NCBI RefSeq assembly: GCF_003202285.1
Contig: NZ_MASW01000005.1
Coordinates: 186,001-250,000 of the forward strand
Length of the DNA stretch: 64,000 bases
From: Prauserella muralis
Lineage (GTDB): Bacteria > Actinomycetota > Actinomycetes > Mycobacteriales > Pseudonocardiaceae
Direction of reading: 5' to 3'
Position 1 is the stretch's first letter, and every line of letters begins with the position of its first letter. Both the position numbers and the translations under genes were made by a program. Below, in pieces: positions 42,710 through 51,416 of the stretch. The notes beneath the pieces were generated by a model. That model made no database searches. It worked only from the letters and a program-made list of their open reading frames with translations, and was not told where the DNA came from.

Positions 42710-44047
42710 ATGGCGAGGCGGGCAAGAGCGCGCGAGCTGCTGGACCGCTCACGAGTGCTGCTCGACCGTTCCCGGGTCGCGGCCGCACAGTTCCTCGACC
42801 CACCGGGGCACGCGCCGCCGGTGCGCAGGGCCATCGAGGCGGCGCCTGCCGCACCCGCGGGGGCCGGGCAGGCCGACGCCGGACAGCCGGAGCGGGGCGC
42901 GCCCGAGGAGGCGCTGGTCGACATCTGCGCCAGCATCGCGCTGCGCGACCTGAACCTGGTCGACTCCCTGCTGTCGCAGCTGGAGGAGATGGAGAACAAG
43001 GAGGAGGACGAGCGGCGGCTCGGTCAGCTGTACCGCCTCGACCACCTCGCCACCCGGTTGCGCCGCAACGCGGAGAACCTGCGCGTGCTCGCGGGCCGTG
43101 ACGCCAGCGACACCGCGGCGGGCACGTCCTCGCTGGTCGACACGGTGCGGGCCGCGATGTCGTCGATCGACCAGTACTCGCGGATCACCATCGGCCGCGT
43201 CGTGTCGCTCGGCGTGGTCGGCTTCGCCGCGGAGGACCTCAGCAGGCTGCTCGCCGAACTGCTCGACAACGCGGCCAACCAGTCGCCGCCGAACTCGCCG
43301 GTGCGCGTCAGCGCCCATCTGACCGAGCACGGCAGCGTGCTGGTCCGCATCGAGGACGAGGGCATCGGCCTTCCCCCGGAACGACTGCGGGAGCTCAACG
43401 ACCGGCTCTCGCACGCGCCCGTGCTCGACGACGACGCCGTGCGGCACATGGGACTCGCCGTGGTGCGCAGGCTCGCCGGGCGGCACGACATGCGCGTCTC
43501 ACTCGACCGCAGGGTGCCGCACGGCACCACCGCGACCGTGCTCGTGCCCTCGTCGCTGGTGGCGGAGCTGCCCGAGGCGAGCTGGTCCGGCACCCAGACC
43601 GTCGTCTTCGCCCAGGGCACCCGGCCGGTGGCCGGCGCGGTGCCGGAGCAGGCGGCGCCACCCGCCGACGACGGGCAGCAAGGGCTCTTCGACGACGCGC
43701 AGCCCGGCAGCGTGAGCGGGGAGCTGCCGCGCCGCAACCCCGGCAAGGCGGCCACCGCCACGGAGGCGATGCCCCGGCGCAGGCCCGCCCCGGCACCGCC
43801 CACGGTCGGCGGGACGACACCCAGCGGCCTGCCGCGCCGCGTCTCCCGTAGCCTCAAGAGCCCGTCCGGAGAGCAGGCGCGCGACGCCGCCTCCGCACCC
43901 ACCGGGGAGCAGGACGAGCCCGACACGGCGGGCCACGACCAGCTTCTCGCCGACCTCGACGCCTTCAGCGACGGCGAGCAGGCGGCGAAGGACGGGCAGC
44001 AGCTCAGCAGTGGTGAAGCGGACCCCAGCTCTGAAGGAAAGCAGTGA
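42710..44047 (+). CDS. cvnA: Conservon sensor-kinase-like protein CvnA
   Basis: The 445-residue protein has a kinase-like helix pair LYRLDHLATRLRRNAENLRVLAG (candidate His112), followed by a HATPase_c domain with N-box ELLDNAANQSPP and G1 box IEDEGIGLPP. The C-terminal 150 residues are Pro/Ala-rich and probably unstructured. It lacks the usual N-terminal membrane sensor domain, having only about 60 residues before the kinase core. It heads the cvnABCD order, which in Streptomyces forms a membrane-associated complex resembling a eukaryotic G-protein system. It is coupled to cvnB by a GTGA overlap. Confidence 0.85.
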   Translation: MARRARARELLDRSRVLLDRSRVAAAQFLDPPGHAPPVRRAIEAAPAAPAGAGQADAGQPERGAPEEALVDICASIALRDLNLVDSLLSQLEEMENKEEDERRLGQLYRLDHLATRLRRNAENLRVLAGRDASDTAAGTSSLVDTVRAAMSSIDQYSRITIGRVVSLGVVGFAAEDLSRLLAELLDNAANQSPPNSPVRVSAHLTEHGSVLVRIEDEGIGLPPERLRELNDRLSHAPVLDDDAVRHMGLAVVRRLAGRHDMRVSLDRRVPHGTTATVLVPSSLVAELPEASWSGTQTVVFAQGTRPVAGAVPEQAAPPADDGQQGLFDDAQPGSVSGELPRRNPGKAATATEAMPRRRPAPAPPTVGGTTPSGLPRRVSRSLKSPSGEQARDAASAPTGEQDEPDTAGHDQLLADLDAFSDGEQAAKDGQQLSSGEADPSSEGKQ

Positions 44048-44487
44048 CACCCGACATCGACAACACCCAGACCCAGAACTTCTCCTGGCTGATCAACGAT
44101 TTCGTCCGCAAGGTCCACGGTGTCACCCATGCGCTGATCATGTCGTCCGACGGGTTCCCGCTCACCGCGTCGGACGCGGTGAGCAACGAGGACGCCGAGC
44201 AGCTCGCCGCCATCGCCAGCGGGCTGCTCAGCCTCGCCCGCAACAGCGCGACGCTGTTCGACAAGGGCACGTGCGAGCAGATCATCATCCGGCTCACCCA
44301 CGGGTACTTCCTGTTCATGGGCATCGGGGCCGGAGCGGGGCTCGCGGTGCTCACCGGCCCGGACTGCGACATGAAGGTCGTCGCCTACGAGATGACCCAG
44401 TTCGTCACCAACGCCGGCCATGCGCTGACTCCCGAGATCCGTGCCGACCTGCGACGCGTGCTGACGGCCCGGCGGGCGCAGGCCTGA
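44044..44487 (+). CDS. cvnB: Conservon roadblock/LC7 protein CvnB
   Basis: The 147-residue roadblock/LC7 protein has the pattern FVRKVHGVTHALIMSSDGFPLTASDAVSNEDAEQLAAIASGL in residues 21-62. Such proteins act as regulators or dimerisation partners for small GTPases, here CvnD. The GTG start overlaps the cvnA stop. Confidence 0.93.
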   Translation: MTPDIDNTQTQNFSWLINDFVRKVHGVTHALIMSSDGFPLTASDAVSNEDAEQLAAIASGLLSLARNSATLFDKGTCEQIIIRLTHGYFLFMGIGAGAGLAVLTGPDCDMKVVAYEMTQFVTNAGHALTPEIRADLRRVLTARRAQA

Positions 44488-44508
44488 CGGGGCGAGGATG
44501 TGATCCCA

Positions 44509-44886
44509 GTGTCCAATGAGAACTCGTCGGCGTCACAGCCGAAGATGCGCAGCAAGCGCATCCGGCCGTACGCGCTGACCGGGGGCCGGACAAGGCCGCG
44601 GTACGACCTGCTGGTCGAGACGCTGATCTCCGTGCCGAACTATGATCCCAGCCTGAGTGACTCCCTGATGCCGGAGTCACGGATGCTGTACGAGCGGGCG
44701 CGCACGCGCGTGTCGATCGCCGAGCTGTCGGTGCTGCTGACCATCCCGCTCGGCGTGGTCCGCGTCCTGGTCAGCGACCTGGCGACGCAGGGGGCGATCT
44801 ACATCCACCCCACCGCGCACGCGTACCAGCACGACGTGAACGTACTCGAGAGGATCCTCGATGGACTCAAGCGGCTACCGGTCTGA
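44509..44886 (+). CDS. cvnC: Conservon DUF742 protein CvnC
   Basis: The protein of about 125 residues is of the DUF742 family, with RIRPYALTGGRTRP near residues 15-30 and the winged-helix-like SIAELSVLLTIPLGVVRVLVSDLATQG. GTG 44509 is chosen because GGCGAGGA lies about 10 nt upstream; GTG 44500 is possible but too close. It overlaps cvnD by 26 nt. The molecular role is unknown beyond membership in the Cvn complex. Confidence 0.9.
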   Translation: MSNENSSASQPKMRSKRIRPYALTGGRTRPRYDLLVETLISVPNYDPSLSDSLMPESRMLYERARTRVSIAELSVLLTIPLGVVRVLVSDLATQGAIYIHPTAHAYQHDVNVLERILDGLKRLPV

Positions 44887-45508
44887 GCCAGCGGCCGTGC
44901 CCTCCGAAGGAGAGACCGACGCCGGCCTGCTCACGGTGTCCGCGAAGATCGTCATCGCGGGCGGGTTCGGGGTCGGCAAGACGACGTTCGTCGGCTCGGT
45001 CTCGGAGGTTCCGCCGCTCAACACCGAGGCCTGGATGACCGAGGCCGGTACCGGCGTCGACGACGTCCCGCCCGACGGCACCAAGTCGACCACCACCGTC
45101 GCGATGGACTTCGGCAGGATCACGCTGCACTCGGACTTGCTGCTGTACCTGTTCGGCACGCCCGGGCAGGCGCGGTTCTGGTTCCTGTGGGACGACCTCT
45201 CCCGCGGTGCGCTCGGCGCGATCGTGCTCGTCGACACCCGCAGGATCGACCAGTCGTTCGCGGCCATCAACTACTTCGAGAACGACTCGGACCTGCCGTT
45301 CATCGTCGCGGTCAACTGTTTCGACGGCGAGCTGGCGCACGATCTGGACGAGGTCCGCGACGCGCTGGCACTGAGCCCGGACGTTCCGCTGATCACCTGT
45401 GACGCCCGTGATCCGGCCTCCACCGCGCAGGCGTTACGTGAACTGGTCACGTATACGTTGTCGCTCGCGGAACTGTCGGAGCCGGGAAGGGTACGCGCAC
45501 ATGCCTAG
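44861..45508 (+). CDS. cvnD: Conservon small GTPase-like protein CvnD
   Basis: The 215-residue protein has P-loop GGFGVGKTTF near residues 34-43, the switch-like TKSTTTVAMDFGRI, and the G3-like segment YLFGTPGQARFW. NCFDG takes the place of NKxD. It is the GTPase-like member of the conservon. Its 3' end overlaps the following monooxygenase gene by 8 nt, tying that gene to the conservon transcript. Confidence 0.93.
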   Translation: MDSSGYRSEPAAVPSEGETDAGLLTVSAKIVIAGGFGVGKTTFVGSVSEVPPLNTEAWMTEAGTGVDDVPPDGTKSTTTVAMDFGRITLHSDLLLYLFGTPGQARFWFLWDDLSRGALGAIVLVDTRRIDQSFAAINYFENDSDLPFIVAVNCFDGELAHDLDEVRDALALSPDVPLITCDARDPASTAQALRELVTYTLSLAELSEPGRVRAHA

Positions 45509-46733
45509 GATCCTCATCGTCGGTGCGGGGCAGTCGGGTCTGCAGCTCGCATTGACGTTGCGGGAGCACGACTACGACGTCACGGTGATGTCGGCGCGCA
45601 CGCCGGAGGAGATCCGCAAGGGCCGGGTCCTGTCCACGCAGTGCATGTTCCACGACGCGCTGCAGCACGAGCGCGATCACGGGCTGAACCTGTGGGAGGA
45701 GCAGACCGTGCGGGTGGAGGGGCTCGGCGTGTCGATCGCGGGCCCCGACGGCAGCAGGGCCATGGACTGGGTGAGCCGCCTGGAGAACTACGCGCAGTCG
45801 GTGGACCAGCGCGTGAAGATGGCGGGCTGGCTGGAACTGCTGGAACAGCGCGGAGGCCGGGTCATCATCCACGGCGTCACCACCGCGGACCTCGACGCAC
45901 TGTCCACGATGTACGATCTGGTGATCGTCTCGGCGGGCAAGGGCGAGCTGGTGCAGCTGTTCGACCGCGACCCGCGGCGTTCGCCGTACACGAGCCCGCA
46001 GCGTGCGCTGTCGCTGGCCTACGTGCACGGCCTCGCACCACGCCCCGAACACCCGGACTTCGCCGCCGTGCGGTTCAACATCATCCCCGGCGTCGGCGAG
46101 CTGTTCATGATCCCGGCGTACACGCTCAGCGGCAACTGCGACATCCTGTTCTTCGAGGGCATCCCCGGCGGTCCGCTCGACTGCTGGGACGACCGGCCGG
46201 GGCCGCAGGAGCACCTGGACCGCCTGCTCGGCTTCATCCGCCAGTACCTGCCGTGGGAGTACGAGCGGTGCCACGGGGTGGAGCTCACCGACGACCGCGC
46301 CACGCTGGCGGGTGGCTACACGCCGGTGGTGCGGCATCCGGTGGGTGAGCTGCCCTCGGGTGGCACGGTGCTCGGCATGGCCGACGTGGTGGTGGCCAAC
46401 GACCCGATCACCGGCCAGGGTTCCAACAACGCGGCCAAGTGCGCGGCCGTGTACCTGGATTCCATCCTGGAGCGCGGCGACAAGCCGTACGACCGGGAGT
46501 GGATGACCGACACGTTCGAACGGTACTGGGACTACGCCCAGCACGTGACACAGTGGACGAACGCGATGCTGCAGCCGCCACCGGAGCACGTGCTGCAGAT
46601 CCTGGGGGCAGCACAGACCAACGAGGCGGTGGCCAGGCGGTTCGCCAACGGCTTCACCGATCCCTCGGACTTCCAGCACTGGTTCCTCGACCCGGAGAAG
46701 GCGGCCGCGTACCTGGCCAGTGTGTCGCGCTGA
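45501..46733 (+). CDS. StyA-like (styrene/indole) flavin monooxygenase, copy 1
   Basis: The 410-residue protein has the FAD motif ILIVGAGQSGLQLALTL at the N-terminus. The styrene/indole monooxygenase oxygenase-subunit layout follows, including LSTQCMFHDALQHE and DPITGQGSNNAAKCAAVYLD. StyA enzymes epoxidise styrene or indole using reduced FAD delivered by a separate reductase, StyB; no such reductase is encoded in the window. The ATG overlaps cvnD by 8 nt. A paralogue follows after 32 nt. Confidence 0.88.
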   Translation: MPRILIVGAGQSGLQLALTLREHDYDVTVMSARTPEEIRKGRVLSTQCMFHDALQHERDHGLNLWEEQTVRVEGLGVSIAGPDGSRAMDWVSRLENYAQSVDQRVKMAGWLELLEQRGGRVIIHGVTTADLDALSTMYDLVIVSAGKGELVQLFDRDPRRSPYTSPQRALSLAYVHGLAPRPEHPDFAAVRFNIIPGVGELFMIPAYTLSGNCDILFFEGIPGGPLDCWDDRPGPQEHLDRLLGFIRQYLPWEYERCHGVELTDDRATLAGGYTPVVRHPVGELPSGGTVLGMADVVVANDPITGQGSNNAAKCAAVYLDSILERGDKPYDREWMTDTFERYWDYAQHVTQWTNAMLQPPPEHVLQILGAAQTNEAVARRFANGFTDPSDFQHWFLDPEKAAAYLASVSR

Positions 46734-46765
46734 CACAACTGAATCACTAAGGGGAAAGACGCTTC

Positions 46766-48001
46766 ATGCGCAAGATCCTGATCGTGGGGTCGGGCCAGTC
46801 CGGCCTGCAGCTGGCCCTCACTCTGCAGGCCCACGGCTACGACGTCACGATGATGTCGGCCCGCACGCCCGACGAGATCCGGGCCGCGCGGGTGATGTCG
46901 ACGCAGTGCATGTTCCACGACGCGCTGACGATCGAACGATCCCACGAGCTGAACCTGTGGGACGACGTGGCGCCGGCGATCACCCACCAGGGTCTGTCGT
47001 TGGCCGGGGAGAACGGCGAGCGCGCGCTCAACTGGGCGGGCGAGTGGCCCGGTCCCGCCCAGTCGGTGGACCAGCGCGTCAAGATGGCCGCGTGGCTGGA
47101 GCTGTTCGAGCAGCGCGGCGGCAGGGTCATCATCCACGGCGTCACCACGGCCGACCTCAACGGCCTCGCGCGCATGTACGAGCTGACGATCGTCGCCGCG
47201 GGCAAGGGCGAGCTGGTGCAGCTGTTCGACCGTGACGCGGAGCGTTCCACCTACACCAGGCCACAGCGCGCGCTCTCGGTGTCCTATGTGCACGGAGCCA
47301 GGCAGCGGCCGGAACGCCCGCCCGGCTCGGTCGACGTGTGGGTGAACATCATCCCGGGCATCGGCGAGAACATCAACATTCCCGGCTACACGCTGAGCGG
47401 GGCGTGCGACATCGTCTACCTGTCGGGCATCCCCGGCGGCCCTTTCGACGCGTTCGGCGACCGGCCCGGCCCGCAGCAGCAGTGGCAACGGCACCTGGAG
47501 CTGCTGCGCGAGCACGTGCCGTGGGAGTACGAGCGGTTCCGCGAAGCGGAGCTGACCGACGCGCGCGGCACGCTGGTCGGTGGCTACACGCCGGTGGTGC
47601 GGCACCCCGTCGGTGAGCTGCCGTCCGGATACCCGGTGCTGGGCATGGCCGACGTGGTCGTGGCCAACGACCCGGTGACCGGGCAGGGCTCCAACAACGC
47701 GGCCCGCTGCGCCCAGTACTACCTCGAGGGCATCCTGGCGCGGGGCGAGGCGCCGTTCGACCGGGACTGGATGCGTGCCACCTTCGAGGCGTACTGGGAG
47801 CACGCCCAGTGGGTCACGAAGTTCACCAACCGGATGCTGGAGCCACCGCTCGAGCACGTGCAGGCGATCCTGGGCACGGCGCAGACGAACCAGACGGTCG
47901 CCGACCGGTTCGCCAACGGGATGAACAACCCGGCGGATCTGGCCGACTGGTTCTTCGAGGCCGACAAGGCGCAGGCCTACCTGGAGAAAGTCGCAGGTTA
48001 G
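46766..48001 (+). CDS. StyA-like (styrene/indole) flavin monooxygenase, copy 2
   Basis: The 411-residue paralogue of the previous gene has the same landmarks, for example MSTQCMFHDALTIE, VTTADLNGLARMYELTIVAAGKGELVQLFDRD and DPVTGQGSNNAARCA. Similarity extends end to end, so this is an old tandem duplication. AGGGGAAAG precedes the ATG. The divergence between the copies suggests distinct substrates or a heteromer rather than simple redundancy. Confidence 0.88.
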   Translation: MRKILIVGSGQSGLQLALTLQAHGYDVTMMSARTPDEIRAARVMSTQCMFHDALTIERSHELNLWDDVAPAITHQGLSLAGENGERALNWAGEWPGPAQSVDQRVKMAAWLELFEQRGGRVIIHGVTTADLNGLARMYELTIVAAGKGELVQLFDRDAERSTYTRPQRALSVSYVHGARQRPERPPGSVDVWVNIIPGIGENINIPGYTLSGACDIVYLSGIPGGPFDAFGDRPGPQQQWQRHLELLREHVPWEYERFREAELTDARGTLVGGYTPVVRHPVGELPSGYPVLGMADVVVANDPVTGQGSNNAARCAQYYLEGILARGEAPFDRDWMRATFEAYWEHAQWVTKFTNRMLEPPLEHVQAILGTAQTNQTVADRFANGMNNPADLADWFFEADKAQAYLEKVAG

Positions 48002-48054
48002 GGCTCGCGCCGTCACCGAGGGTGCCCGTCCGCTCTCCGGACTCAATGTTGACG

Positions 48055-48073
48055 GACGTCACAAATGTGCGTC
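48055..48073. promoter_or_regulatory. Imperfect palindrome upstream of the 48-kb IclR gene
   Basis: GACGTCACA and TGTGCGTC face each other over an AA centre with one unpaired base, 44 nt before the IclR start. TTGACG at 48049 could be its -35. Autoregulation is plausible. Confidence 0.4.
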
Positions 48074-48116
48074 ACGATGACGGAGTCGCCTTTGCAGTGG
48101 AGCACGGGAGGACGCG

Positions 48117-48962
48117 GTGACGGCTGGACCGGTGTACGTACAGTCCGAGGCCCTTTCTCCGGTCGGGAAGGCCAAGGAGCAGAAGCAGACCGCCTGCGCC
48201 CGGGTGCTGGCCGTGCTGTCGGCGTTCTCCTCCTCCGGGGGCGCGCCGCTGTCGCTCACCGACATCAGCAGGCGCGCCGGTCTGTCGCTGACCACCACGC
48301 ACCGGCTCGTCGGTGAGCTCACCGAGTGGGGCGCGCTCGAACGCGACGAGCGGCAGTACCGCATCGGCATCCGCGTGCTCGAGCTCGCGGCGTCGTCCAC
48401 GCGGGGCCTGGAGCTGCGCGAGGTCGCGATGCCGTACCTCATGGACCTGCACGCCGCCACCAGGGAGAACGTGCACCTGGCCGTGCGCGCCGGTCTCGAG
48501 GTCGTCTACGTGGAGCGGCTGCACGCGCCGGGCGGTGTGGAGCTGCTGAGCAAGATCGGCGGGCGGTGGCCGCTGCACGCCACCGGCACCGGCCTGGTGC
48601 TGCTGGCCTTCGCGGGCTACGACGTGCAGGAGCAGGTGCTCAGCGGCCCGCTGCAGCGCTTCACCGGCAAGACGATCTGCGACTCGCGCACGCTGCGGCG
48701 CGTGCTCGCCGACGTCAAGCGCACCAAGGTCGCCATCACCGAAGGGCAGATCACGCCCGGCGCGGTGGCGATCGCCAGCCCGATCCACGGCCCGGACGGC
48801 GAGGTCGTGTCCGCGGTCGGCGTGGTGGTGCCCACCGAGGGGTTCGCCCCGCGCGGCAGCGAGAAACCGCCCGCGGGAGGCTGGAAACAGCACACCATCG
48901 TGCCCGCCGTCGTCACCACCGCCCGCCGCATCTCCCGCGCACTGGCATCCACAATGGACTGA
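48117..48962 (+). CDS. IclR-family transcriptional regulator (48.1 kb)
   Basis: The 281-residue protein has an N-terminal helix-turn-helix (LSLTDISRRAGLSLTTTHRLVGELTEWG, residues 43-70) and a C-terminal effector domain with HATGTGLVLLAF and IASPIHGPDGEVVSAVGVVVP. The GTG start has GGGAGG upstream. It lies just before an aldehyde dehydrogenase gene in the same direction and two genes from the ABC importer, so it may control an oxidative degradation route. Confidence 0.92.
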   Translation: MTAGPVYVQSEALSPVGKAKEQKQTACARVLAVLSAFSSSGGAPLSLTDISRRAGLSLTTTHRLVGELTEWGALERDERQYRIGIRVLELAASSTRGLELREVAMPYLMDLHAATRENVHLAVRAGLEVVYVERLHAPGGVELLSKIGGRWPLHATGTGLVLLAFAGYDVQEQVLSGPLQRFTGKTICDSRTLRRVLADVKRTKVAITEGQITPGAVAIASPIHGPDGEVVSAVGVVVPTEGFAPRGSEKPPAGGWKQHTIVPAVVTTARRISRALASTMD

Positions 48963-49057
48963 GCAGGCCGCTTCCGTGGTGTGGAAGCGACCTTGTGGCC
49001 GTCGTGCGCTGCTCGGACGATGAGCAGGCCACGAGGCCGTCCACGGGGAGCCGACAC

Positions 49058-50515
49058 ATGAACATCGCGGAACTGCTGACCGACGACACCCAGCTGATCG
49101 GCGGCGAATGGGTCCCCGCGCGCAGCGGCGAGACGATCGACGTGCTCAACCCCGCCACCCAGGAACCGCTGCTGCGTGTGCCGCGCGGCGGGGCCGCCGA
49201 CATCGCCGACGCGGTGCGCGCCGCGGCCGAGGCGTTCCCGCGCTGGCGCGACACCAGCCCCGCCGTGCGCGCCGATCTGCTGTACCGGTGGGCCGAGCTG
49301 GTCGGCAGGCACGAGCGGGACCTCGACACGCTGGAGTCGATGGAGGTCGGCAGGCCCCACTGGGGGCCCTCGCCCCTGCGTCGGATGCTGGTGTTCATCG
49401 CGGGCCAGACCGACAAGGTGTCCGGGTTGTCGCTGCCGACGCACAGCTCCGACGACCTGGCCCTGACGCTGCGCGAGCCGTACGGGGTGGTCGGCAGCAT
49501 CATCCCGTGGAACGCGCCGGCGCCGATGTTCGTCAACGACGTGGCGCCCGCCATCGCGGCGGGCAACACGATCGTCGTCAAACCGGCCGAGGACGCGCCG
49601 CTGGCCGTGCTCGTGCTGGCGCGGCTGGCGCTGGAGGCCGGCATCCCGCCCGGTGTGGTCAACGTCGTCACCGGCTACGGCCAGGAGGCGGGCGCGGCGC
49701 TGCCCGCGCACCCGGACGTGCGGCGGATGAGCTTCACCGGCTCGCCGCGCACCGGCGCGTCGGTGATGGCGGCGTGCGCCGAGAACCTCACCCCGCTGCA
49801 TCTGGAGCTCGGCGGCAAGTCGCCACAGCTGGTGCTGCACGACGCGGACCTGACGCGTGCGGTGCCGGCGATGGTCCGCAGCATCACGCTCAACACCGGG
49901 CAGGTGTGCGCGGCGGGCTCGCGGGTCGTGGTGGAGCGCAGCAGGCACGACGAGGTGGTGCGGGCGCTCGCCGAGGGCTTCGCGAAGGTACGGGTGGGCC
50001 GCTGGGACGAGAACGTGGACATGGGCCCGCTCATCAACGGCAAGCAGGAAGCCAGGGTGCTGGACTACCTGGAGATCGGGCAGAAGGAGGGCGCGCACCT
50101 GGTGCTGGGCGGGCGCAAGATCACCGGAGCCCCCTACGACCGTGGGCACTTCGTCGAGCCGACGATCTTCAGCGACGTGGAGCCCGGCATGCGGATCGCG
50201 CAGGAGGAGATCTTCGGCCCGGTGCTGGCGGTCATCGCGGTCGACGACGAGGCGCAGGCGCTGGAGGTGGCCAACGGCACGCCGTACGGGCTCGCGGCGT
50301 CGGTGTGGACCGCCGACGTGGGCCGGGCGGCCCGGCTGGCCCGGGGCATCGAGGCGGGGCAGGTGGCGGTGAACACCTCCGGCTCGTTCGGGGTCATCGG
50401 CGCGCCGTTCGGCGGCTACAAGAACAGCGGCTACGGGCGCACCATGGGCGCCGACGCCGTGCGCGACTACACCCAGGTGAAGACGGTGACGATCAGCGGG
50501 GCCGAGCGGCCCTGA
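49058..50515 (+). CDS. NAD(P)-dependent aldehyde dehydrogenase
   Basis: The 485-residue protein has the ALDH landmarks IIPWNAPAPMFVNDVAPAIAAGNTIVVKPAE, the general-base Glu in LELGGKSP, and the catalytic Cys in NTGQVCAAGSR. The C-terminal FGGYKNSGYGR is also present. It oxidises an aldehyde to an acid; the substrate is unknown. It follows the IclR gene by 95 nt. Its stop codon merges into a tandem 21-bp repeat array. Confidence 0.93.
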   Translation: MNIAELLTDDTQLIGGEWVPARSGETIDVLNPATQEPLLRVPRGGAADIADAVRAAAEAFPRWRDTSPAVRADLLYRWAELVGRHERDLDTLESMEVGRPHWGPSPLRRMLVFIAGQTDKVSGLSLPTHSSDDLALTLREPYGVVGSIIPWNAPAPMFVNDVAPAIAAGNTIVVKPAEDAPLAVLVLARLALEAGIPPGVVNVVTGYGQEAGAALPAHPDVRRMSFTGSPRTGASVMAACAENLTPLHLELGGKSPQLVLHDADLTRAVPAMVRSITLNTGQVCAAGSRVVVERSRHDEVVRALAEGFAKVRVGRWDENVDMGPLINGKQEARVLDYLEIGQKEGAHLVLGGRKITGAPYDRGHFVEPTIFSDVEPGMRIAQEEIFGPVLAVIAVDDEAQALEVANGTPYGLAASVWTADVGRAARLARGIEAGQVAVNTSGSFGVIGAPFGGYKNSGYGRTMGADAVRDYTQVKTVTISGAERP

Positions 50516-50614
50516 GCGCAGGACTCGCGGGCCTGAGCGCAGGACTCGCGGGCCTGAGCGCAGAACTCGCGGCCCTGAGCGCAGGACTCGCGGGCCTGAG
50601 CGCAGGACTCGCGG
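50516..50614. repeat. 21-bp tandem array, five direct units in a convergent gap
   Basis: Five units with core GCAGRACTCGCGG start at 50516, 50537, 50558, 50579 and 50600, an exact 21-bp period, all in the same orientation. The array begins right after the ALDH stop and ends right before the ABC-ATPase stop codon (50615-50617). The core is the reverse complement of CCCGCGAGTYCTGC seen at 14.6 and 26.8 kb. There is no inverted arm here. Confidence 0.92.
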
Positions 50615-51394
50615 TCAGGTGGCGGGGCGCAGCTCCTGCCTGCGCTTGATCGCCCGGAACACGTGGGCCCGCAGGTGGGCGAACTCCGGCAGCTCCTTGG
50701 TCTCCACCTGGTCCCGGGGCTCGGGCAGGTTCACCGCGAGCACCTCCTGCACCGTCGTCGGCGGCTGGGTCAGCACCACCACCCGGTCACCGAGATACAC
50801 CGCCTCGTCGATGTCGTGGGTCACGAACACCACGGTCACGCCGTAGTCCTTGCGCACGCGCAGCACCAGGTCCTCCAGGTCGGCGCGGGTCTGGGCGTCC
50901 ACGGAGGCGAACGGCTCGTCCATGAGCAGGATCTCCGGCTCGTAGGCCAGCGCCCGCGCGATCGCGACCCGCTGCTGCATGCCGCCGGAGAGCTCCCACG
51001 GGAAGTGGTCGATGAACCCGGTCAGCCCCACCGACTCCACGGCCTCCTCCACCAGCCGGGTGCGCTCGGCCTTGCCGAGGCGCTTGTGCCGCAGAGGCAG
51101 CGCGATGTTGTCGCGCACCGACAGCCACGGCATCAGGGAGCGGCTGTACTCCTGGAACACGAAGCCCACCTGCTCCGGCGGCCCGGCCACGACGTGCCCG
51201 CGCAGGCTGACACTGCCCGACGTCGGGGGCAGCAGGCCCGCCATGCACCGCAGCAGTGTCGTCTTGCCGCAGCCCGAGGGGCCGACCACGCAGACGAACT
51301 CGCCCTCGGCCACGGTGAAGCTCAGCTCCGCCAGCGCGCGGGTGGTGCGCTCACCCTCGCCGTAGGTCTTGGACAGGCCGTTCACCTCGAGCAT
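50615..51394 (-). CDS. ABC transporter ATPase, sulfonate/nitrate (SsuB/TauB/NrtD) type
   Basis: The 259-residue ATPase has Walker A GPSGCGKTT, signature LSGGMQQRVAIARAL, Walker B ILLMDEPFASVD and the H-loop VTHDIDEAVYLGDRV typical of this importer group. ATG 51394 follows GGAGG. It is the last gene of a four-gene minus-strand operon with two permeases and a binding protein. Confidence 0.92.
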   Translation of the reverse strand: MLEVNGLSKTYGEGERTTRALAELSFTVAEGEFVCVVGPSGCGKTTLLRCMAGLLPPTSGSVSLRGHVVAGPPEQVGFVFQEYSRSLMPWLSVRDNIALPLRHKRLGKAERTRLVEEAVESVGLTGFIDHFPWELSGGMQQRVAIARALAYEPEILLMDEPFASVDAQTRADLEDLVLRVRKDYGVTVVFVTHDIDEAVYLGDRVVVLTQPPTTVQEVLAVNLPEPRDQVETKELPEFAHLRAHVFRAIKRRQELRPAT

Positions 51395-51416
51395 GCGGAA
51401 GCCTCCTCGGCGGTCG

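Noticed and set aside
50516-50649. Translation of the 21-bp array as a protein with LSAGLAG heptads extending the aldehyde dehydrogenase region
   Set aside because: The heptad only reflects the 21-bp period in one frame. The aldehyde dehydrogenase has its own TGA at the array start and is complete in length.
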